Source: Streptomyces sp. 11x1
GTDB lineage: Bacteria > Actinomycetota > Actinomycetes > Streptomycetales > Streptomycetaceae
Assembly (NCBI RefSeq): GCF_032598905.1
Contig: NZ_CP122458.1
Span: 1,798,001-1,862,000, forward strand
DNA: 64,000 nucleotides
Direction of reading: 5' to 3'
The notes beneath the pieces are model-generated. The model was not told the origin of the DNA, did not search any database, and worked only from the letters and a program-made list of their open reading frames with translations. The position numbers and the translations under genes were made by a program. Numbering within the stretch: the stretch's first letter is position 1; every line of letters starts with the position of its first letter. Positions 57,905 through 64,000 of the stretch are shown piece after piece.

Positions 57905-60009
57905 TGACCTCTCCCCAGGACCGCAAGCAGGAGCAGCGCGAGGCGGCCCACCCGGTCGACCCGGCGTCGGGGCCCCTCACCACCGACCAGGGCGTGGCCG
58001 TCGACCACACCGACGACTCGCTGACCGTCGGTGAGCGCGGGCCGACCCTGATGGAGGACTTCCACTTCCGGGAGAAGCTCACCCACTTCGACCACGAGCG
58101 GATCCCGGAGCGAGTGGTCCACGCCCGGGGCGCGGGGGCGTACGGGTACTTCGAACCGTACGTGTCCTGCGCGGAGTTCACCCGCGCGGCGTTCCTCCAG
58201 GACCCGTCGGTCCGCACCCCCGTCTTCGTGCGGTTCTCGACCGTGCAGGGGCCGCGCGGGTCGGCGGACACCGTGCGGGACGTACGCGGCTTCGCGACCA
58301 AGTTCTATACGTCCGAGGGCAATTACGACCTGGTGGGGAACAACTTCCCGGTCTTCTTCGTCCAGGACGGGATCAAGTTCCCCGACTTCGTGCACGCGGT
58401 GAAGCCGGAGCCGCACAACGACATCCCGACGGGCGCCTCCGCGCACGACACGCTCTGGGACTTCGTGTCCCTCCAGCCGGAGACGCTGCACGCGATCATG
58501 TGGCTGATGTCCGACCGGGCGATCCCGCGCAGCTACCGCATGATGCAGGGCTTCGGCGTGCACACCTTCCGCTTCGTGACCGCCGACGGGCGGGGCACCT
58601 TCGTGAAGTTCCACTGGAAGCCGAAGCTGGGCACGCACGCACTGGTGTGGGACGAGGCGCAGGAGTGCCAGGGCCGGGACCCGGACTTCAGCCGCCGGGA
58701 CCTGTGGGACGCCATCGAGGCCGGCGAGTTCCCGGAGTGGGAGCTGGGCGTCCAACTCGTGCCGGAGGAGGACGAGTTCGCCTTCGACTTCGATCTGCTC
58801 GACGCCACGAAGCTCATCCCGGAGGAGCAGGTGCCGGTACGGCCGATCGGCCGGATGGTGCTGGACCGCAACCCCGAGAACTTCTTCGCGGAGACGGAAC
58901 AGGTCGCCTTCCACACGGCGAACGTCGTCCCGGGCATCGACTTCACCAATGACCCGCTCCTGCAGGCCCGTAACTTCTCCTACCTGGACACCCAGCTGAT
59001 CCGCCTGGGCGGCCCCAACTTCAGCCAGCTGCCGGTGAACCGGCCCGTGGCGCCGGTGCGCACCAACCACCGCGACGGCTACCACCAGTCGGCGATCCAT
59101 CGCGGCACGAACTACTTCCCGAACTCCCTCGGCGGAGGCTGCCCGGCCCATGCGGGCGCCGACCCGCACGCCTACGCGCACCTCGCCGAGCGCGTCGACG
59201 GTGCCAAGATCCGCCGCCGCAGCGAGAGTTTCAAGGACCATCACAGCCAGCCCGCGCTGTTCTGGAACAGCATGGCGCCCTGGGAGAGGCAGCACATCGT
59301 GGCCGCCTTCCGCTTCGAACTGGGCAAGGTCGGGGCCCTCTCCGTCCGCGCTCGTACGGTGGAGCAACTGGTGAAGGTGGACCCGGAGTTGGCGGCCGAG
59401 GTGGCGAAGGGCATCGGGGTGCCCGTCCCGTCGGACGCCGAGCCGGGGGCGTACAAGCTCAGTTCCCCGGCCCTCAGTCTGGAGGCGCAGCGCGGTCCCG
59501 GTTCCATCCGCACCCGGCAGATCGCGGTTCTGGTCTCCGACGGTGTGGACGCCGAGCAGGTGACCGGTGTGCGGGAGGCGCTGGCGGCCGAGGGCGCGAT
59601 CGTGGAGGCCATCGCGGCCCAGGACGGCACCGTACGCGGCGCGGACGGCGCGGGGTACACCGTGGACCGGGCCCTGCCGACGGTGGCCTCCGTCCTGTAC
59701 GACGCGGTGTTCCTGCCCGGTGGTCCGGTCGGCACCCCGTCCCAGGCCGCCGACCTCGACGCGATGCGCTTCGTCCGCGACGCCTACCGGCACGGCAAGC
59801 CGATCGGCGCCCTGGGGTCCGGCGTCGGGGTCGTCGCCGCCCTCCGGCCGGAGGGTGTCCGGCTCTCCTCCGAGTTCCACCATGTGGTGGCGGACCGGGG
59901 CGTGGTGACGGACACGGCCCAGGGCACCGCGAGCGAGGACTTCACCAGGGAGTTCGTGGCGGCGATCGCGGCCCACCGCCACTGGGACCGCCCGCCGACC
60001 CACTGCTGA
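57904..60009 (+). CDS. katE: Large-subunit catalase HPII with C-terminal DJ-1-like domain
   Basis: The 701-residue protein is a clade II catalase. The catalytic His is in [16 protein letters not shown], the distal Asn in [14 protein letters not shown], and the haem-ligand Tyr in [16 protein letters not shown]. The extra ~150 C-terminal residues ([38 protein letters not shown]) form the flavodoxin/DJ-1-like domain typical of HPII. It turns H2O2 to water and oxygen in the cytosol. The ATG overlaps the stop of the PfpI gene. A strong terminator follows. Regulation by a stress sigma factor would fit the upstream promoter. Confidence 0.96.
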   Translation: MTSPQDRKQEQREAAHPVDPASGPLTTDQGVAVDHTDDSLTVGERGPTLMEDFHFREKLTHFDHERIPERVVHARGAGAYGYFEPYVSCAEFTRAAFLQDPSVRTPVFVRFSTVQGPRGSADTVRDVRGFATKFYTSEGNYDLVGNNFPVFFVQDGIKFPDFVHAVKPEPHNDIPTGASAHDTLWDFVSLQPETLHAIMWLMSDRAIPRSYRMMQGFGVHTFRFVTADGRGTFVKFHWKPKLGTHALVWDEAQECQGRDPDFSRRDLWDAIEAGEFPEWELGVQLVPEEDEFAFDFDLLDATKLIPEEQVPVRPIGRMVLDRNPENFFAETEQVAFHTANVVPGIDFTNDPLLQARNFSYLDTQLIRLGGPNFSQLPVNRPVAPVRTNHRDGYHQSAIHRGTNYFPNSLGGGCPAHAGADPHAYAHLAERVDGAKIRRRSESFKDHHSQPALFWNSMAPWERQHIVAAFRFELGKVGALSVRARTVEQLVKVDPELAAEVAKGIGVPVPSDAEPGAYKLSSPALSLEAQRGPGSIRTRQIAVLVSDGVDAEQVTGVREALAAEGAIVEAIAAQDGTVRGADGAGYTVDRALPTVASVLYDAVFLPGGPVGTPSQAADLDAMRFVRDAYRHGKPIGALGSGVGVVAALRPEGVRLSSEFHHVVADRGVVTDTAQGTASEDFTREFVAAIAAHRHWDRPPTHC

Positions 60010-60025
60010 CGAACGACGATCACAC

Positions 60026-60064
60026 GGGCCTTGGGCGCCTCTCGGTAAGGGGCGCCCAAGGCCC
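60026..60064 (+). terminator. Terminator after katE
   Basis: GGGCCTTGGGCGCC and GGCGCCCAAGGCCC form a 14-bp perfect stem with an 11-nt loop, 16 bp beyond the katE stop. Confidence 0.85.
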
Positions 60065-60072
60065 TTCCCGTT

Positions 60073-60104
60073 CAGGGGCGCGAGGAACTGCTCGATCAAC
60101 CACG
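60073..60104. repeat. Diverged gene-end repeat copy
   Basis: AGGGGCGCGAGGAACTGCTC followed by GATCAACCACGAC resembles the reverse-complement copy at 43914-43945, with several changes. It lies directly after the katE terminator. Confidence 0.55.
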
Positions 60105-60172
60105 ACGCACCCGCATCCCGCAGCACACCCGACGGCCCCGAGCTCCGAACGGCCCCCTACGCCCTCGCCCCC

Positions 60173-60766
60173 CTACGGCCGCCGCCCGAGCAGACACAAC
60201 AACCTGGTCTGCGCGTCCGCCCCCACGGGCGGAGCCACCGGCGCCCCGAACAGCCCGCTCTTCTCCAGATCACCGGCATACGGGGCGATCTCGTCGGCCG
60301 CGAACCGCACCAGCTCCCCCGGCAGCCGCTCGTCCGCTCCGATCGCCCGGGACAGGTCCCACGCGTGCACGACGAGATCGGCGACCATCTGCGCGCAGTA
60401 CGCGGTCGCCGGGGTGTCGCCGTAGGAGAGGTGGACCGTGCGTTCCAGCGCGCCGGGCGCCGTGAACGCCTCCCGCGCGGAGTGGGCGGCGGTGTCCCAG
60501 GAGGCCGCCGGGTCGGGGCCCAGCAGGTCGCCCCCAAAGGTGTCGCCGACCTCCTCGATCATGCAGCCGTCCCGTACCAGCGAGGGCACCCACAGCTGCT
60601 CGGAGACGAGGTGGTTGACGAGGTCGCGGACCGACCACTCGGCGCAGGGCGTGTCGGCGCCCCACTGGTCGTCCCGGACGGCGTGGACCCTCGCGCCGAA
60701 GAGGTCCTGTGCCTCGGCGTGCCGGTCGAGCAGCGCACGCGTCCCCGCGCTCGCCCCGGGTCTCAT
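60173..60766 (-). CDS. DinB/mycothiol-dependent isomerase-like protein (TIGR03086 type)
   Basis: The 197-residue protein has WGADTPCAEWSVRDLVNHLV near the N-terminus and VADLVVHAWDLSRAIG later. The two His of NHLV and VHAWD are the metal ligands of the maleylpyruvate isomerase N-terminal/DinB bundle. Such proteins are often thiol-dependent transferases or isomerases using mycothiol; the substrate is unknown. The ATG at 60766 overlaps the stop of the small upstream gene by 4 bp (ATGA), so they are coupled. Confidence 0.88.
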   Translation of the reverse strand: MRPGASAGTRALLDRHAEAQDLFGARVHAVRDDQWGADTPCAEWSVRDLVNHLVSEQLWVPSLVRDGCMIEEVGDTFGGDLLGPDPAASWDTAAHSAREAFTAPGALERTVHLSYGDTPATAYCAQMVADLVVHAWDLSRAIGADERLPGELVRFAADEIAPYAGDLEKSGLFGAPVAPPVGADAQTRLLCLLGRRP

Positions 60767-60996
60767 GGCGTCGCCGGCCCTCGATCCCGCGCTCCGTCGC
60801 GCGTACGGCCCGAGACGACCGGCCGGCGCGGATGGCGGCGCAGATACTCGCCCTCCAGCTGGGCCATCCGTTCGTTGTGGGTGCGCAGCGCCTCGGTCGA
60901 CCCGTGCAGCAGCGTGTCGTGCCGCGTGCGGTGGATCGACTCCAGTTCCTTCATCAACTGCTGGTCGTCCAGCTGGTCCGGGTGCACTCCGGTCAT
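60763..60996 (-). CDS. Small conserved protein, DUF6158-like
   Basis: The 77-residue protein begins MTGVHPDQLDDQQLMKELES and continues IHRTRHDTLLHGSTEALRTH, predicted as a single long helical region followed by a basic Arg-rich tail (RRHPRRPVVSGRTRDGARD). It resembles the small 'L..E...LH.TR..T..HGS..AL..H..R...LE.EYL.R' proteins common in streptomycetes, with no known role. The start at 60996 and the 4-bp overlap with the DinB-like gene support a real gene. Confidence 0.8.
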   Translation of the reverse strand: MTGVHPDQLDDQQLMKELESIHRTRHDTLLHGSTEALRTHNERMAQLEGEYLRRHPRRPVVSGRTRDGARDRGPATP

Positions 60997-61085
60997 GGTG
61001 GTACCCCGATCTCGGTGGTCCTCCCTCCACTGTACGAAGATCCGGGGCCCCGGGCCCCCGCGCGGACGGCAGCCGAGGACAGGGC

Positions 61086-62705
61086 CTAGCGGGCGCGCTC
61101 CACGCGGCGCTCGTCCCACACGGGCTCCGGGGTCTCCCGTACGCGACCGTCCGAACCGAAGACCAGAAAGCGGTCGAACGAACGAGCGAACCAGCGGTCG
61201 TGGGTGACGGCGAGGACCGTGCCCTCGAAGGTCTCCAGGCCCTCTTGCAATGCCTCCGCGGACTCCAGGTCGAGGTTGTCCGTGGGCTCGTCGAGGAGCA
61301 GCGCGGTGACGCCCTGCAACTCCAGCAGCAGGATCTGGAAGCGGGCCTGCTGGCCGCCGGAGAGCCGATCGAACGGCTGCTCGGCCTGCTTGGTCAGCTC
61401 GTAGCGGCGCAGCCGGGACATGGCGGCGCCCCGGTCCTGGGCGTGCTCCTTCCACAGGATGTCGAGCAGCGGGCGCCCTTCCAGCTCCGGGTGGGCGTGT
61501 GTCTGCGCGAAGTGCCCCGGCAGGACCCTGGCACCGAGCTTCCACTCGCCCGTGTGGGCGACCTCGTCACCGGCGAGCAGCCGCAGGAAGTGCGACTTTC
61601 CCGAGCCGTTGGAACCGAGGACGGCGACCCGTTCGCCGTAGAAGACCTCCAGGTCGAAGGGATTCATCAGGCCGGTCAGCTCAAGTGCCTTGCAGGTGAC
61701 CGCCCTGACGCCCGTACGACCGCCCTTGATCCGCATGGTGATGTCCTGCTCGCGCGGCGGCTCCGGCGGCGGTCCGGCCTCCTCGAACTTGCGCAGCCGG
61801 GTCTGGGCGGCCTGGTAGCGGGAGGCCAGCGCGACGCTGTTCTCGGCCGCCTGGCGGAGGTTCAGCACGAGCTTCTTCAGCTGCTCGTGCTTCTCGTCCC
61901 AGCGTCTGCGCAGTTCCTCGAAGCGCTCGAAGCGCTGTCGCCTGGCCGCGTGGTAGGTGTCGAAGCCGCCGCCGTGCACCCAGGCGTCCGCGCCCGCCGG
62001 TCCCGGCTCCACGCTGACGATCTTCTCGGCGGCTCGGGAGAGCAGTTCCCGGTCGTGCGAGACGAACAGGACGGTCTTGCGGGTCTCCTTCAGCCGCTCC
62101 TCCAGCCAGCGCTTGCCGGGGACGTCGAGGTAGTTGTCGGGCTCGTCGAGGAGGAGGACCTGGTCGGTGCCGCGCAGCAGTGCCTCCAGGACGAGCCGCT
62201 TCTGCTCACCGCCGGAGAGCGTCCGCACCTGCCGCCACTGCGCCTTCTCGTACGGCACGCCGAGCGCGGCCACGGTGCAGATGTCCCACAGGGTCTCCGC
62301 CTCGTAGCCGCGCGCCTCGGCCCAGTCGGAGAGGGCCTGCGCGTACGCCAGCTGGGCCGCCTCGTCGTCCACGGTCATCATCGCGTGCTCGGCGGCGTCG
62401 ACCGCCTTCGCGGCCTCCCTGATCCTCGGCTGCGCCACCGACACCAGCAGGTCCCGCACGGTCGTCTCGTCCCGCACGGAGCCCACGAACTGCCGCATCA
62501 CCCCGAGGCCACCGGTGACGGTCACCGATCCGCCGTGCGGCTTCAGCTCACCGGAGATCAGCCGCAGCAGCGTCGTCTTCCCGGCCCCGTTGGGCCCGAC
62601 GAGCGCGACCACCGCCCCCTCCCCCACCCGGAAGGACACGTCCCCGAGCAGCGCCCTCCCGTCCGGCAGGTAGTACTCCAGATGAGCGGCTTCGAGATGT
62701 CCCAT
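61086..62705 (-). CDS. ABC-F family ATPase
   Basis: The 539-residue protein has two ABC domains without membrane segments: Walker A in LVGPNGAGKTTLLRLISG and VLGSNGSGKSHFLRLLAG, signature motifs TLSGGEQKRL and RLSGGQQARF, Walker B in LLLDEPDNYLD and LLLDEPTDNLD. An arginine- and charge-rich linker (RFERFEELRRRWDEKHEQLK, ~290-340) is the ABC-F P-site tRNA interaction motif. These proteins act on ribosomes as translation factors or give resistance to ribosome-targeting antibiotics. ATG 62705 is preferred; an ATG three codons upstream (62714) is possible. Confidence 0.94.
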   Translation of the reverse strand: MGHLEAAHLEYYLPDGRALLGDVSFRVGEGAVVALVGPNGAGKTTLLRLISGELKPHGGSVTVTGGLGVMRQFVGSVRDETTVRDLLVSVAQPRIREAAKAVDAAEHAMMTVDDEAAQLAYAQALSDWAEARGYEAETLWDICTVAALGVPYEKAQWRQVRTLSGGEQKRLVLEALLRGTDQVLLLDEPDNYLDVPGKRWLEERLKETRKTVLFVSHDRELLSRAAEKIVSVEPGPAGADAWVHGGGFDTYHAARRQRFERFEELRRRWDEKHEQLKKLVLNLRQAAENSVALASRYQAAQTRLRKFEEAGPPPEPPREQDITMRIKGGRTGVRAVTCKALELTGLMNPFDLEVFYGERVAVLGSNGSGKSHFLRLLAGDEVAHTGEWKLGARVLPGHFAQTHAHPELEGRPLLDILWKEHAQDRGAAMSRLRRYELTKQAEQPFDRLSGGQQARFQILLLELQGVTALLLDEPTDNLDLESAEALQEGLETFEGTVLAVTHDRWFARSFDRFLVFGSDGRVRETPEPVWDERRVERAR

Positions 62706-62799
62706 GGGGCGCATTGTCCGAGCCGCGCCACCACACGGGCAAATCCATTTCGTTGTCGGGCGTGGGTGCCTTGTCGGGTGCCGGTCCGGTGGGGCTGGA

Positions 62800-62873
62800 C
62801 GCGCTGTTCCCCGCGCCCCTTGCTTTCGGCCCGAAAGGGCCGTAGGCCCTTGAGGGGCGCGGGGAACAGCGCG
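62800..62873. repeat. Large cruciform-like inverted repeat between the ABC-F and PAP2-kinase genes
   Basis: Two perfect 21-bp arms (62800-62820 and 62853-62873, beginning CGCGCTGTTCCCC) flank a 32-bp interior. The interior has two more hairpins, TTTCGG/CCGAAA and GGGCC/GGCCC, so the whole can fold as a three-way structure. The arms resemble the gene-end repeats elsewhere in the window but sit here between divergent starts. Confidence 0.85.
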
Positions 62874-62975
62874 AGAAGCCCCACTCACCCGCACCCGGCA
62901 ACGCAACCCCACCCACCCTCACCGAACCCCACCCCGCCCGACACGGTTCCGTCGCCATGGGGTACCCGTGGACCC

Positions 62976-64000
62976 ATGACCCCAGACGTCGACCTCACCG
63001 TCCGCCCCCCGGGCCACCACATCCTCCGCGACCGTTTCCTCGCCGCGGACAGCCGCCTCTTCGACGCGGTGGCGACCCGCGACTGGCCGGGTGCCCATCC
63101 CCTCCTGCCGAAGCTGAGCCGGGCCGCGAACCACGGGGTGCTGTGGTTCGCCACGGCGGCGGCGATCGCGGCGACCCGGAGTCCGCGGGCCCGCAGGGCG
63201 GCCGTCCGGGGCGTCGCCTCGCTCGCGCTCGCCTCGGCGACCATCAACACCCTCGGCAAGCGCTCGATCCGCCGCCCCCGCCCGGCCCTGCACAACGTGC
63301 CGCTGACCCGTCAGCTGAAGCGCCAGCCGATCACCACGTCGTTCCCGTCGGGCCACTCCGCCTCCGCCGCCGCCTTCGCCGCCGGTGTCGCCCTGGAGTC
63401 GCGCGGCTGGGGCGCCGCGGTCGCCCCGCTGGCCACCGCGGTGGCGCTGTCCCGCGTGTACACCGGCGTGCACTTCCCGAGCGACGTCCTGGTGGGCGCC
63501 GCCCTGGGCGTGGGCGCCGCCTACGCCGTGCGGGGCATGGTGCCCACCCGCGACCGGCTGCCGCCGCCCGGCCGCCCCTACGTGGACGCGCCCGCCCTGC
63601 CGGACGGCGAGGGTCTGGTCGTGGTCGCCAACCGCGCCTCCGGCACGTCGGACCGGGTGCGCGCCCTGCGGGACGTGCTGCCCGGGGCCGAGACCGTGGA
63701 GTGCGAGCCGGAGGATGTGCGCGCCGAGCTGGAGAAGGCCGCCACCCGGGCCCGGGTGCTCGGCGTGTGCGGCGGCGACGGCACGGTGAACTCCGCCGCC
63801 GAGGTGGCCCTGCGCCATGGAATCCCCCTCGCCGTCCTGCCCGGCGGCACCCTCAACCACTTCGCGTACGACCTCGGCGTGGAGGACGTACGCGACCTGG
63901 GCCGCGCGGTGCGCCAGGGCGAGGCCGTCAGGGTGGACCTCGGGCACTTCACCACCGGCGACACGGAGGGCCACTTCCTCAACACCTTCAGCCTCGGTGT
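62976..64000 (+). CDS. PAP2 phosphatase fused to diacylglycerol-kinase-like domain, 3' partial
   Basis: The reading frame from ATG 62976 stays open to the window end (341 codons). The first part is a PAP2 phosphatase with KRSIRRPRP, SFPSGHSAS and SRVYTGVHFPSDVLVG supplying the three catalytic motifs. The second part starts a DAGK/YegS-like lipid kinase (VLGVCGGDGTVNSAAEVAL, LPGGTLNHFAYDLGV). Bifunctional proteins of this kind probably exchange phosphate on membrane lipids. The C-terminal end of the kinase is outside. The promoter region contains the large inverted repeat. Confidence 0.92.
   Translation, partial: MTPDVDLTVRPPGHHILRDRFLAADSRLFDAVATRDWPGAHPLLPKLSRAANHGVLWFATAAAIAATRSPRARRAAVRGVASLALASATINTLGKRSIRRPRPALHNVPLTRQLKRQPITTSFPSGHSASAAAFAAGVALESRGWGAAVAPLATAVALSRVYTGVHFPSDVLVGAALGVGAAYAVRGMVPTRDRLPPPGRPYVDAPALPDGEGLVVVANRASGTSDRVRALRDVLPGAETVECEPEDVRAELEKAATRARVLGVCGGDGTVNSAAEVALRHGIPLAVLPGGTLNHFAYDLGVEDVRDLGRAVRQGEAVRVDLGHFTTGDTEGHFLNTFSLG

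Noticed and set aside
62944..62965. A stress-sigma promoter before the PAP2-kinase gene
   Set aside because: GGGTAC is present, but no GNNT lies 14-16 bp upstream; the nearest GGTT is only 11 bp away.

Overview
The window reads as a piece of a Streptomyces (or very close actinomycete) chromosome. It has very high GC, third-position GC bias, frequent GTG and TTG starts with GGAGG-type ribosome sites, family-2 carbohydrate-binding modules on secreted cellulases, an ANTAR regulator, a SigB/SigF-type sigma factor, a WYL regulator, a DUF5753 XRE regulator, and short GC-rich palindromes at gene ends. No rRNA, tRNA, CRISPR array, intact insertion sequence, prophage or antibiotic gene cluster was seen.

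Layout. 0-11.6 kb: the end of a secreted sialidase, a DUF4185-like secreted protein, a BASS transporter divergent from a LysR regulator, an acyl-CoA synthetase, a Tat-exported polysaccharide-lyase-like protein behind a DasR-like site, an aldo/keto reductase, an SDR, a His-rich methyltransferase and a frameshifted DHFR-like gene. 11.7-22.6 kb: a plant cell-wall degradation locus with GH6 and GH48 cellulases transcribed divergently from a control region with CebR-type operators, then a GH74 xyloglucanase, a secreted EEP-family enzyme and a PL11 rhamnogalacturonan lyase. 22.6-28.2 kb: small regulatory and metabolic units (WYL regulator with an 11-bp-arm operator, methyltransferase plus pterin dehydratase, two XRE regulators). 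28.2-39.4 kb: a second DnaK with an HspR-like HAIR element, OsmC, a vWA/MoxR pair, a membrane phosphodiesterase, two MBL-fold hydrolases and a DedA protein. 39.5-46.8 kb: a lysine-free aminotransferase-fold protein, a repeat-bearing surface protein, then a stress and signalling group (ANTAR, PAS-GAF, sigma factor, pyruvate-oxidase-like enzyme). 46.8-54.3 kb: a disturbed accessory segment with an IS3 transposase scrap, broken genes, a histidine kinase and its likely response regulator in convergent orientation, and two inverted copies of a ~166-bp leader that starts two unrelated genes. 54.3-60 kb: a probable stress-sigma-driven run (DUF2795, CBS, decarboxylase-like protein, PfpI, KatE). 60-64 kb: DinB-like protein, ABC-F ATPase, and a PAP2-diacylglycerol-kinase fusion that runs off the end.

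Three things stand out. (1) The duplicated leader at 47141-47306 and 53884-54049, about 86% identical by hand alignment, gives an acyltransferase and a secreted peptidase the same promoter and the same first codons. (2) Palindromic mini-elements sit in frame inside two proteins, and another repeat family lies at gene ends and forms one protein's C-terminus. (3) Two PLP-fold proteins lack the catalytic lysine; one has no lysine at all in 405 residues.
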